This document shows positions 1-8,327 of a stretch of 19,191 nt of DNA, piece by piece. The notes beneath the pieces are model-generated. The model worked only from the letters and a program-made list of their open reading frames with translations, did no database searches and had not been told where the DNA came from. The stretch is from JBEKZQ01 sp049509675 (GTDB lineage: Bacteria; Planctomycetota; Planctomycetia; Pirellulales; Thermoguttaceae): positions 1 to 19,191 of the forward strand of contig JBEKZQ010000072.1 of assembly GCA_049509675.1 (NCBI GenBank), written 5' to 3'. Numbering within the stretch: position 1 is the first letter of the stretch; each line of letters starts with the position of its first letter. The position numbers and the translations under genes are program-made.

Positions 1-1165
1 TCGCCTTGTCGCGCACCAATTCGATCGCGCCGATCAAGCCGCACTGGCGGACGTTTCCCACGTGGGGCAGCGCGGAGATCTGCGCAAGATGTTCGGCCAG
101 CCGCGCAATTTTGGGCTCCATGTGCCGCAGCGTTTGCTCCTCGTCAAACACGTCCAATGTGGCCAGGGCCGCGGCGGCGCCCAAGGGATTGCCGCCGTAC
201 GTGTGGCCGTGGAAGAACGTCTTGCTCTCGGCGTAGGTTCCCAAGAAAGCCTGGTAGATTTCGTCGGTCGCCAGCGTGGCGGCCAGCGGCAGATAGCCGC
301 CCGTGAGTCCCTTGGCCAAACACAGCAGGTCGGGCGTCACCTGTTCGTGCCCGCAGGCGAACATCCGGCCCGTGCGGCCGAAGCCCACGGCCACTTCGTC
401 GGCCACCAAGAGCACGTCGTATTTGCGGGTCAACTCGCGGACGCCGCGCAAATAGCCGCGCGGGTGTACGATCATGCCGGCCGCCGCCTGCACCAAGGGC
501 TCGATGACCATGGCCGCAATTCGGCCGTGATGCTCGGCCAACACGCTCTCCACTTGGGCCAGCGAATGCTCCAGCAGCGTGGCCTCTTTCACGCCGGGCG
601 GCAAGCGATAGGTGTCGGGGGCCGGCACGCGGAGCGTTTCGAACAACAGCGGCCGGAACATGGCGTGGAACCGCTCCACTCCGCCGATGCTCACGCCGCC
701 CAGCGTATCGCCGTGATAGGCATCGCCCAGGGCGAGGAAACAGGTTTTTTCCGGCCGCGGCGGGTTCCGCTGCCGCCAGTATTGGAAGGCCATTTTCACG
801 GCCACCTCGACCGCCGTGGCCCCGTCGTCGGAAAAGAACACGTGCGAGAGCCCCGGCGGCGCGAGATCCACCAGCCGCCGCGCCAGGCAGATCGTGGTCG
901 GGTTCGACGAGCCCAACAAGGTGACGTGCGCCACGCGCTGCAATTGGGCGCGGATCGCCGCGTCGATGCGCGGATGGCGATGGCCATGCACGTTGCACCA
1001 CAAGCTGCTCACGCCGTCGATATACGCGCGGCCGTCGACGTCGTACAACAGGCAGCCCTCGCCGCGCTCCAAAAGCAGCGGCTCGTATTCGGCCATTTGC
1101 GTGAAGGCGTGCCAGACCAGCGTGCGGTCCCAGGTTTCAAGTTGTTCGCGCGTGGGCTCGGGCAT
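1..1165 (-). CDS. bioA: Adenosylmethionine-8-amino-7-oxononanoate aminotransferase (BioA), 3' end cut by the window edge
   Basis: This PLP-dependent class III aminotransferase makes 7,8-diaminopelargonic acid in biotin synthesis, using S-adenosylmethionine as amino donor. The reading frame is open from an ATG at 1165 to the left edge and gives about 388 residues. The family is usually about 430-450 residues, so roughly 50 C-terminal residues are outside. The N-terminus reads MPEPTREQLETWDRTLVWHA, followed by FTQMAEYEP, the typical BioA opening, and then the VDG-YIDG-SSLWCNVHGH block. The PLP lysine is in LAKGLTGGYLPLAATL, at about residue 285. The gene lies 78 bases downstream of the DUF62 gene on the same strand, with one REP-like hairpin between them. 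No good Shine-Dalgarno is visible before the ATG. BioA consumes SAM and the upstream gene also acts on SAM, but a functional link is only inference. Confidence 0.9.
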   Translation of the reverse strand, partial: MPEPTREQLETWDRTLVWHAFTQMAEYEPLLLERGEGCLLYDVDGRAYIDGVSSLWCNVHGHRHPRIDAAIRAQLQRVAHVTLLGSSNPTTICLARRLVDLAPPGLSHVFFSDDGATAVEVAVKMAFQYWRQRNPPRPEKTCFLALGDAYHGDTLGGVSIGGVERFHAMFRPLLFETLRVPAPDTYRLPPGVKEATLLEHSLAQVESVLAEHHGRIAAMVIEPLVQAAAGMIVHPRGYLRGVRELTRKYDVLLVADEVAVGFGRTGRMFACGHEQVTPDLLCLAKGLTGGYLPLAATLATDEIYQAFLGTYAESKTFFHGHTYGGNPLGAAAALATLDVFDEEQTLRHMEPKIARLAEHLAQISALPHVGNVRQCGLIGAIELVRDKA

Positions 1166-1203
1166 GGAAGGTTGCATTGTGTGCCAATGGCTGTTTCTAT
1201 TAG

Positions 1204-1240
1204 CTCCCCTCTCCCGCAAGGGGAGAGGGAGAGTGCGAGG
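1204..1240. repeat. Single REP-like palindrome
   Basis: The arms CCCTCTCCC (1207-1215) and GGGAGAGGG (1221-1229) form a 9-bp stem, followed by a degenerate GAGTGCGAGG tail. It matches the stem-plus-tail plan of the copies near 2040, 2130, 12960 and 13045. It lies between the end of the DUF62 gene and the start of bioA. Confidence 0.75.
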
Positions 1241-1243
1241 AAC

Positions 1244-2029
1244 TCACTCCCAGGCCATGGTAACCGGCGTACCGATGGAGATGCCCAGCCGGGCGGCCGC
1301 GTTGCCGCCGCCGATCGCCAACTCGACGCGGCCCGAGGAACCCACCACCGCCATCAACAGCCCCTCCACCTGCTCGCCGTAGGTGCGGAAAATGCCCCAC
1401 GTCTCGTAGATGCTAAAGACGACGCACACCCGGGTGTCGGTGGGCCGGCCCACGAGCAGGTCGGAGGTGATGTTGGTGATCAGGTTGCCGAAGGAGTCGA
1501 TCTCCACCACCTGGCCTTCGATCTTGCGCGGCCCGCTATGCACGCCCGGCCAGTCGAGCACGGTCGGTTGCTCGACGGGCGGTCCCAAGCGGTCCGGGCT
1601 GAGCCCCATGCTCAACCGCGCGGCGACCGGGGCCATGATGTCGCGGCCCTGGAAGGTGGCAGAAACCCGCGGCAGCCAATACTCCGATTCGCTCAGCCGA
1701 ATGAGCTTGCTGGGCGGCGTGCGGGCGATGACCCGGCTCAACAGGCCGTTGTCCGGGGCGATGTACTGCTGGCTGCCGATGCGGGCGTAGAGGATCGCCC
1801 GAGACGTGCCCACGCCCGGGTCGACCACTGCCACGTGGATCGTGTCCTCGGGAAACCAGCGGGTGGTCTCTTCCAGCACCAGGGCCCCGTGACGGATGTC
1901 TTGCGGCGCCACGGCGTGGGTGATGTCGACGATGGTCACGGCGGGGTTGATCGACAAGATCACCCCTTTCATGGCGGCCGCATAAGGGCTGCCGGTGCCG
2001 AAGTCGGTGGTCAGCGTGATGATGCTCAT
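1244..2029 (-). CDS. SAM hydroxide adenosyltransferase family protein (DUF62, chlorinase/fluorinase fold)
   Basis: The 261-residue protein belongs to the DUF62 family, whose studied members hydrolyse S-adenosylmethionine to adenosine and methionine. They are related to the SAM-dependent fluorinase and chlorinase. Family blocks seen: LTTDFGTGSPYAAAMKG at the N-terminus, VDITHAV, VVDPGVGTSR (Asp70 and Arg77, matching two residues of the Asp-Arg-His triad described for archaeal members) and APDNGLLS. The usual TFHGRD block reads TFQGRD here, so Gln127 stands where the conserved His is expected. The ATG at 2029 is preceded 5 bases upstream by a GGAGAGGGGG Shine-Dalgarno that is one arm of a REP-like hairpin. 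No fluorinase- or chlorinase-specific residue was identified. Hydrolase-type activity is likely only if the changed residue is tolerated. Confidence 0.87.
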   Translation of the reverse strand: MSIITLTTDFGTGSPYAAAMKGVILSINPAVTIVDITHAVAPQDIRHGALVLEETTRWFPEDTIHVAVVDPGVGTSRAILYARIGSQQYIAPDNGLLSRVIARTPPSKLIRLSESEYWLPRVSATFQGRDIMAPVAARLSMGLSPDRLGPPVEQPTVLDWPGVHSGPRKIEGQVVEIDSFGNLITNITSDLLVGRPTDTRVCVVFSIYETWGIFRTYGEQVEGLLMAVVGSSGRVELAIGGGNAAARLGISIGTPVTMAWE

Positions 2030-2036
2030 AATGTCC

Positions 2037-2151
2037 CCCTCTCCCTCCGGGAGAGGGTTGGGGTGAGGGAATTGGGAAAAAAACGCAACTCCGTGAACTC
2101 CCCATCTCGATCAGCGCCCCCTCTCCCCGGCCCTCTCCCGGAGGGAGAGGG
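2037..2151. repeat. Inverted pair of REP-like elements (BIME-like)
   Basis: The left copy has stem CCCTCTCCC-TCC-GGGAGAGGG (2037-2057) and tail TTGGGGTGAGGG (2058-2069). The right copy is inverted: tail complement CCCCCTCTCCCCGG (2117-2130), then stem CCCTCTCCC-GGA-GGGAGAGGG (2131-2151). The two tails face each other across about 47 bases. The pair fills most of the gap between gatB and the DUF62 gene. The left arm also supplies the ribosome-binding site of the DUF62 gene. Confidence 0.85.
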
Positions 2152-2186
2152 GGACCGCGAATCGGCGTTTTCCAAGAGTACAGTTA

Positions 2187-3587
<1,401 letters not shown>

Positions 3588-3612
3588 TTGCGCCAGATAT
3601 GTGGATTCGACA

Positions 3613-4014
3613 TCACGTAACAAACGCCGTTTGGAAACCCGCCTGCCGGAAATGGTGATCCGCGGACAACGCCAAGGCAATCGCTCGCCGCCGCATGATC
3701 TCGAAGGAAATGCAGTCGGTAAACGACCACGTCTTGTCATCGCGCGCTTTGAACAGATCAATCGAATCTTGCATGACGTCCGCCGTTAGTGGTATCACGG
3801 TGACCTGTGGATCGTGCGTCGTCCGCTCCCAGAACCGAATTGCAGCCGGCCGCAAAGCGGGGTACGCGGAAAAGGCGTCCAAAACCTCCAGTTGAACCGC
3901 AGCACTGGTGACAATGCGACCCGAAACCGCCGCGCGCCTTACGGTGTCATGGAACGCATCGGCGGGGTTCAGCAGCGCGATCCAGTAGAAGGAATCGGCG
4001 AAGACCTCGGTCAC
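3613..4014 (-). CDS. PIN-domain toxin (VapC-like ribonuclease)
   Basis: The 133-residue protein has the single PIN-domain plan of VapC-type RNases. The acidic residues expected to bind Mg2+ are visible: Asp7 in FADSFYWIALL, Glu43 in SAAVQLEVLDAF, Asp100 in SFTDCISFEIM, and Asp119 in SADHHF near the C-terminus. VapC toxins cleave tRNA or rRNA and are neutralised by a co-transcribed antitoxin. The start is a GTG at 4014 overlapping the stop of the upstream gene (GTGA), which indicates translational coupling. The stop is 25 bases before the gatB start. It lies inside what is otherwise a gatCAB cluster, which is unusual. Its RNA target cannot be read from the sequence. Confidence 0.85.
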   Translation of the reverse strand: MTEVFADSFYWIALLNPADAFHDTVRRAAVSGRIVTSAAVQLEVLDAFSAYPALRPAAIRFWERTTHDPQVTVIPLTADVMQDSIDLFKARDDKTWSFTDCISFEIMRRRAIALALSADHHFRQAGFQTAFVT

Positions 4015-4298
4015 GGCTGGTCAACGCGTTTCGGCGCGCCGTGCAAGTAGTGATCGTGGTTGATGGCCAAGTCAGGCGGCAAGCTCTGGGCGTTGTGCTC
4101 GGCGGCGAATTGGGCCAGGTCTTTGGCGATGTCCGGTATCGCCGCCGGAAAGGAGTCGTCTTCCCGTGCCAACTCCGTGACAACGTCGGCCGGCTGAAAG
4201 ACAACAACCTCCGCCTTGCCTAGCGCCAGGCGCACTCCTGCCGGCGGACGAATGGTTTGGTCCTCGCGGATGTCGGCAGTGAAGCGAGTCGTCGTCAT
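4011..4298 (-). CDS. Probable antitoxin partner of the PIN toxin
   Basis: This is a 95-residue protein if translation starts at the ATG at 4298 (MTTTRFTADIREDQTIR). An ATG at 4310 and an upstream in-frame start near 4352 are possible, and no Shine-Dalgarno decides between them. The stop overlaps the GTG start of the PIN gene by 4 bases, the usual antitoxin-toxin arrangement. The N-terminal part (TADIREDQTIRPPAGVRLAL) has the short-strand, proline-turn look of small antitoxins that bind DNA or the toxin. No named antitoxin family was recognised with confidence. The middle is acidic (ELAREDDSFPAAIPDIAKDL). The role is inferred mainly from position and size. Confidence 0.65.
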   Translation of the reverse strand: MTTTRFTADIREDQTIRPPAGVRLALGKAEVVVFQPADVVTELAREDDSFPAAIPDIAKDLAQFAAEHNAQSLPPDLAINHDHYLHGAPKRVDQP

Positions 4299-4447
4299 AG
4301 GCAGCGGCATCCGTCGGTTCTTCGATCCCAACGTAAAACCAAGGCGAGCCACACGGTTATTCTAAGCGCACAAATACCTGAATGTCAACACGGCCGCCGC
4401 CGCGTGCAACGGCGCGGCGCGTCTTTTCTTTCGCCCTGCCGGTTCTC

Positions 4448-5986
4448 CTAATGGAGCGGTTGCCGCGCGTGCCAGTCGGTTGCCTGCTGGAACATGGCCC
4501 CGGCACGCAACAACCGCTCTTCCTCAAAGGGTGGCGCCTGCAAGTGCAAACCGATCGGCAAGCCGCCGGAACTGAAAGCGCAGGGGATCGACATGCCGCC
4601 GATGCCCGCCAGATTCGTGCTCACCGTGTACAGATCGAACAGGTACATCGCCAAGGGGTCGTCGATTTTTTCGCCGATCTTGAAGGCGGGCGTGGGCGTG
4701 ACCGGCCCGGCGATCAGGTCCACCTCCGCGAAGGCCCGATCGTAGTCCTGCCGGATCAGCCGCCGCACCTTCAAAGCCTTCTTGTAATAGGCGTCGTAAT
4801 AGCCGGCGCTGAGGGCATAGGTGCCCAACATGATGCGGCGTTTGACCTCGGCCCCAAAACCCTCGGCGCGCGTGCGGCGGTACATCCGCACCAGGGGGTT
4901 ATCCAGTCGCTCGGCCGCGGCCGCAGCCCCGGCCTTGAGCAATCTGTTGCGCTCGGCCTCCAACTCGGCGAGCATTTGCTTCTCCTCGGTACGGTGCCCG
5001 TAATGCACGCCGTCGTAGCGGGCCAGGTTGCTGGAAGCTTCGCAGGGCGCGATGATGTAATAGACGGCCACGGCATATTTGCCATGCGGCAGCGAGAGCC
5101 AGTGGACTTTGGCCCCCAGCGACTCGTACAACCGCACCGCCTCGCGAACCGCCGTCTCGACCTCGCCGTCCAGACCTTCGCCAAAATGCTCGCGGACCAG
5201 GCCGATGCGCAGGCCGCCGAGCGGCTGCCGCACCGTTTGGCTGTACGGCGGCACCGGCAGATCGATGGACGTCGAGTCCAGCGGATCATGTCCGGCGACG
5301 ACTTCCAGCAGCAAGGCCGCGTCCTCGGCCGTATAGGCCAAGGGGCCCACCTGGTCGAGACTGCTGGCGAAGGCCACCAGCCCGTAGCGGCTGACGCGGC
5401 CGTAGGTCGGTTTCAGGCCGCTGATGCCGCACAGTCCGGCCGGGCAACGGATCGATCCGCCCGTATCGCTGCCCAGGGCCAACGGCGCCATGCGCGCGGC
5501 GACGCAGGCCGCCGAACCGCCGCTGGAGCCGCCGGGGATCCGCGTCAAGTCCCACGGGTTGCGCGTGGGGAACCAGGCCGAGTTCTCGTTCGACCCGCCC
5601 ATGGCGAACTCGTCCATGTTGGTCTTGCCGATCAACACGGCGTCGGCCGCTCGGAGGCGGGCGATGACCGTGGCGTCGTAGGGCGGGCGGAAGTTCTCCA
5701 GCATCCGCGAGGCGCAGGTCGTGGGCTCCCCCTCGGTACACAACACGTCCTTGACCGCCACCGGCAGGCCGGCCAGGCGGCCCAGCGGCTTGCCGGCAGC
5801 GCGGCGGCGGTCGATCTGCTCGGCCCGGGCCAGGGCGGCGGCCGAGTCGACGCGCAGAAAGGCCTTCACCGAGCCGTCAAGCCGTCCGATCCGCTCCAGG
5901 AATGCCTGCGTCAACTCGACCGACGTGATCTCTGCCGAGTTCAACCGGGCCAGCAGTGCGGTGGCAGTTTGATCGGTCAGGCACAT
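4448..5986 (-). CDS. gatA: Glutamyl/aspartyl-tRNA amidotransferase subunit A (GatA)
   Basis: GatA is the amidase subunit of GatCAB and releases ammonia from glutamine for tRNA-bound Glu or Asp. From the ATG at 5986 the protein is 512 residues. The amidase-signature triad falls at Lys79 (LPVAVKDVL), Ser154 (PGGSSGGSAA) and Ser178 (SDTGGSIRCPAG), the same numbering as in well-studied GatA proteins. This supports the chosen start over an in-frame extension to 6034 that runs into gatC. Further family blocks are KTNMDEFAMGGSNENSA and GLKPTYGRVSRYGLVAFASS. The start is 11 bases after the gatC stop. In many genomes gatB follows gatA directly, but here a PIN toxin-antitoxin pair lies between them. 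Confidence 0.96.
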   Translation of the reverse strand: MCLTDQTATALLARLNSAEITSVELTQAFLERIGRLDGSVKAFLRVDSAAALARAEQIDRRRAAGKPLGRLAGLPVAVKDVLCTEGEPTTCASRMLENFRPPYDATVIARLRAADAVLIGKTNMDEFAMGGSNENSAWFPTRNPWDLTRIPGGSSGGSAACVAARMAPLALGSDTGGSIRCPAGLCGISGLKPTYGRVSRYGLVAFASSLDQVGPLAYTAEDAALLLEVVAGHDPLDSTSIDLPVPPYSQTVRQPLGGLRIGLVREHFGEGLDGEVETAVREAVRLYESLGAKVHWLSLPHGKYAVAVYYIIAPCEASSNLARYDGVHYGHRTEEKQMLAELEAERNRLLKAGAAAAAERLDNPLVRMYRRTRAEGFGAEVKRRIMLGTYALSAGYYDAYYKKALKVRRLIRQDYDRAFAEVDLIAGPVTPTPAFKIGEKIDDPLAMYLFDLYTVSTNLAGIGGMSIPCAFSSGGLPIGLHLQAPPFEEERLLRAGAMFQQATDWHARQPLH

Positions 5987-5997
5987 GATGCGTTGAG

Positions 5998-6291
5998 TTA
6001 GATTTCGCCCAACACGGCGGGAACCAGGTAGCACTGGTCATCGCGATGCGGAGCGTTGGCCAGCGCCTGTTGGCAATCGAGCCCCGGCCGGGCCCTGTCC
6101 TCGCGAAAGACGTCGCAGACCTCCAGCGCGTGCGCCATCGGCTCGACCTGCTCGGTATCGACCGCGCGGAGCAGGTCCATGTAGCTGAGGATCTCGCCCA
6201 GTTGGTGCGTCATCCGGTCGAGTTCTTCCTCGGACAGGAGCAAGCGGCCCAAGAGCGAGACCTTTTCCACCTCTTCCCGGGAAATCGCCAT
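5998..6291 (-). CDS. gatC: Glutamyl/aspartyl-tRNA amidotransferase subunit C (GatC)
   Basis: This 97-residue protein has the size of GatC, which wraps around GatA and holds it to GatB. The start MAISREEVEKVSLLGRLLLS is the family N-terminus (helix with EEV..ia.LARL). It is followed by LGEILSYMDLLRAVDTEQVEPMAHAL, the linker that spans the complex, and then the conserved VFREDRARPGL region. The ATG at 6291 is chosen because in-frame codons further upstream run into rpmB. It starts 14 bases after rpmB and ends 11 bases before gatA, so rpmB-gatC-gatA is probably one transcript. Confidence 0.94.
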   Translation of the reverse strand: MAISREEVEKVSLLGRLLLSEEELDRMTHQLGEILSYMDLLRAVDTEQVEPMAHALEVCDVFREDRARPGLDCQQALANAPHRDDQCYLVPAVLGEI

Positions 6292-6305
6292 GGCCAGGGG
6301 ACCGC

Positions 6306-6578
6306 CTATTTTTCCGCGGTCTTGGGCAGTTGGAACGGCACGGCGCGGATGCGCTTGGTAACGGCCCCGTTGCGGATGCAGCGGGTGCATACCCGCACCG
6401 TCTTGTGCGTGCCGTTGGCGGTACTAACGTGGACCTTCTGCAGATTGGGACGGAAGGCCCGCCGGGAAATGCCCGTCACCTTGGTTCCAACTCCTCCGAG
6501 GTACTTGGCCTTACCACGGTGGGTGATCTGGTTTCCCATCACCGGCTTTTTCCCACAGACTTCACATGCTTGACCCAC
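6306..6578 (-). CDS. rpmB: 50S ribosomal protein L28
   Basis: The 90-residue protein matches bacterial L28: CEVCGKKPVMGNQITHRGKA, then a basic segment (SRRAFRPNLQKVHV) and KTVRVCTRCIRNGAV. The start is a GTG at 6578 preceded by GGAGAG at a suitable distance. A longer frame to 6782 is rejected because it has no homology. Four cysteines (Cys5, Cys8, Cys64, Cys67) form two C-x2-C pairs, so this is the zinc-binding (C+) form of L28. Cells that keep only the C+ form depend on zinc for this protein. Many bacteria carry a second, zinc-free paralog, which cannot be checked here. It is the first gene of the probable rpmB-gatC-gatA operon. Confidence 0.95.
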   Translation of the reverse strand: MGQACEVCGKKPVMGNQITHRGKAKYLGGVGTKVTGISRRAFRPNLQKVHVSTANGTHKTVRVCTRCIRNGAVTKRIRAVPFQLPKTAEK

Positions 6579-6627
6579 GGCACACTCTCCTAACAAGCGC
6601 AGTTCATCGACCGAAGCTAGACCCGAT

Positions 6628-6657
6628 ATTCTACACGCAACGGCCAAGAGAACGCAA
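6628..6657 (-). promoter_or_regulatory. Candidate sigma-70 promoter for rpmB-gatCA
   Basis: On the minus strand TTGCGT (6657-6652) is followed after 18 bases by TAGAAT (6633-6628), about 50 bases upstream of the rpmB GTG. The -10 box is good and the -35 only partial. Confidence 0.35.
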
Positions 6658-6687
6658 GGGGGCGTGAGAGCAGGTAGTGGTGAGAAA

Positions 6688-7875
6688 CTACGGCACGAGG
6701 CAGGAACCGACGGCTTCCCTGACCAATTCGTCCGGTACGTCGCGCTCGAGCCTTGCTTCTCCCAAGCGAGTCGGCAGTACAAAGCAATTCACCCCCTGGG
6801 CAAACTTTTTGTCCAGTGCCATCGCGGATAATACTTGTTCAAGATCGAGCTTCGCTCCCGCCGCCGTGGCCGGCAATCCTGCCCTGCGGATCAATGACGC
6901 GAAACGATCCTGCAATGCCTGTTCGCAAAGATTCAGCCTGACTGCCAAGCGGGTCGCTCCCAGCATACCGATGGCGACAGCCTCTCCATGCCGGAACGCG
7001 AAATTAGAAGCTGTCTCGATCGCATGGCCGATTGTGTGCCCGAAGTTCAATCGCATTCTGTTCCCGGACAGGTCCCTTTCATCGTCTTCAACAATCTGCG
7101 CCTTGATCCTGCAACACTTCGTCACAATCGCATGCAAGACGTCCTTTGTGCGTTGCAGCACTTCTGTCGCATGAGCTTCAAGCAACTCAAACAGTTCCAC
7201 GTCGCACACCATTCCGTACTTAATGACTTCTGCAAGGCCGGATCGCATCTCGGCGTCGTCCAAAGTGTCAAGAAAGGCCAAGTCAACGAGTACCAAGTGG
7301 GGCTGACAGAAGAGCCCTGCTTGATTCTTGACGTTGTCTACGTTGACGCCGGTCTTGCCACCCACCGAGCAATCAACACAGGCCAGCAACGTGGTCGGCA
7401 CCTGGACGTACCGTATGCCGTTTCCTCGCCAGTAGGTTCCCGCGATGAATCCGCCGACATCGCTGACAATTCCGCCGCCCAAGTTGAAAACCACGGGTTT
7501 GACTTCCGTGTCTGGAAAACACGAGGCAATTGCCCTGACACCTTTCGCGAATTCTTCCAGCGTCTTGTGGTCTTCCCCATCGGGGATGTCATGCCTCCTT
7601 ACGTTAGTGAAACCCGCGCTCGCAAGGCTGTCGGCGAACGGTTGATAATGCAGCGCCCCTATTCTCGGGCTGGTGAACACCATAGCGTTAGGCGATGTTC
7701 CGGCGACCGGCCGAATCGCCCCGCCAAATCTTTCCATCCAATGAGACCCGATCCAGATGTCATAGGATCTGGGACCGAGTTCCACCCGCACGGACGTCAA
7801 CCCGCTTTCACTCGCGCCGGGTTCTGCTAAAGAGTTCTCACCCAAGCATCTCTCCGAAGAAATACAACGCGGCAT
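6688..7875 (-). CDS. aroB: 3-dehydroquinate synthase family protein (sugar phosphate cyclase)
   Basis: It probably converts DAHP to 3-dehydroquinate, the second shikimate step, using NAD and a divalent metal. Family blocks seen: NLGGGIVSDVGGFIAGTYWR (nucleotide binding), VPTTLLACVDCSVGGKTGVN, SGLAEVIKYGM, LNFGHTIGHAIE and RHGEAVAIGM, which carry the Glu and His metal ligands. From the ATG at 7875 the protein is 395 residues, longer than the usual 350-370. A TTG at 7899 is also possible and no clear Shine-Dalgarno decides. The loop after GGKTGVN reads VDNVKNQAGLFCQP rather than the common xxxGKNxIGAFxQP, so a different sugar phosphate cyclase activity is not excluded. G+C in sampled stretches is only about 47-50%, well below its neighbours, which suggests horizontal acquisition. 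It is not tightly linked to other aromatic-pathway genes. Confidence 0.85.
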   Translation of the reverse strand: MPRCISSERCLGENSLAEPGASESGLTSVRVELGPRSYDIWIGSHWMERFGGAIRPVAGTSPNAMVFTSPRIGALHYQPFADSLASAGFTNVRRHDIPDGEDHKTLEEFAKGVRAIASCFPDTEVKPVVFNLGGGIVSDVGGFIAGTYWRGNGIRYVQVPTTLLACVDCSVGGKTGVNVDNVKNQAGLFCQPHLVLVDLAFLDTLDDAEMRSGLAEVIKYGMVCDVELFELLEAHATEVLQRTKDVLHAIVTKCCRIKAQIVEDDERDLSGNRMRLNFGHTIGHAIETASNFAFRHGEAVAIGMLGATRLAVRLNLCEQALQDRFASLIRRAGLPATAAGAKLDLEQVLSAMALDKKFAQGVNCFVLPTRLGEARLERDVPDELVREAVGSCLVP

Positions 7876-8327
7876 GGGATCGGTCTCGGCTCTTGACAAG
7901 TGCCAAAGATACAGAAGTGCAAGGTGGATGGCTTATTTCAGCATACATCGCTCTTGGCACAAGCCACAAGCACCCGCAGCCGCCAAACAGAAAAATCTTC
8001 CCGGCTTAGCATCCCCCTAATGGTGGACCCGGGTGCCTTCGGCGTGCCTTCGCGCCGCGTTTCGTGAAGACAAGTCGGGCCGGGCGAGGATACAATGAAG
8101 ACAAGCCGGGGCATGTTGCCGCCCGCGCGGTGGCTCCGGGTGCCAGGCTTGCCAGTGCCCGGCGCCAGCGCGGACTGCACGGGCAAGCCCGTGGCACCCA
8201 ACGCACGGGCAAGCCCGTGGCACCCAACGCACGGGCAAGCCTGACACCCAACGCACGGGCAAGCCCGTGGCATGCAACGCACGGGCAAGCCCGTGGCACC
8301 AAGCACTCATGCACGAGGAATCCTGAC
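7876..8327. other. Divergent intergenic region, repeat-rich, no gene
   Basis: This is the gap between the minus-strand aroB and the plus-strand secreted-protein gene. The first 130 bases are A+T-richer, like aroB. From about 8030 the sequence turns GC-rich, with GTGCCTTCGGCGTGCCTTCG, two nearby GAAGACAAG-CGGG copies (around 8066 and 8097), a degenerate GGGTGCCAGGCTTGCCAGTG palindrome near 8140, and the 26-bp tandem array. Any promoters were not identifiable. The long frame running through it is not coding-like. Confidence 0.7.
8177..8304. repeat. Five tandem copies of a 26-bp palindromic unit
   Basis: The copies start at 8177, 8203, 8229 (24 bases, degenerate), 8253 and 8279. Each has the core CACGGGC-AA-GCCCGTG followed by GCA and a CAAC-like joint. 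The unit is itself a 7-bp stem with a 2-base loop. There are no spacers, so it is not CRISPR. The same core appears once at 9243-9258 and in the related form CACTGGC-TT-GCCAGTG at 9060-9075 and, imperfectly, at 17791. Confidence 0.9.

Noticed and set aside
1244..2029. SAM-dependent fluorinase or chlorinase
   Set aside because: The sequence fits the general DUF62 hydrolase family and no halogenase-specific loop or secondary-metabolite neighbours were seen.
3588..3761. Extended GatB N-terminus
   Set aside because: It overlaps the PIN toxin gene, has no GatB homology, and the ATG at 3587 gives the conserved start.
4382..6001. 539-residue plus-strand open frame
   Set aside because: It mirrors gatA almost exactly and is explained by the third-base G+C bias of gatA.
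8177..8304. CRISPR array
   Set aside because: The 26-bp units abut directly with no spacers and no cas genes are near.
8064..8327. N-terminal extension of the secreted protein back to 8064
   Set aside because: It would translate the tandem repeats and bury the signal peptide; the GTG at 8328 has a proper Shine-Dalgarno.
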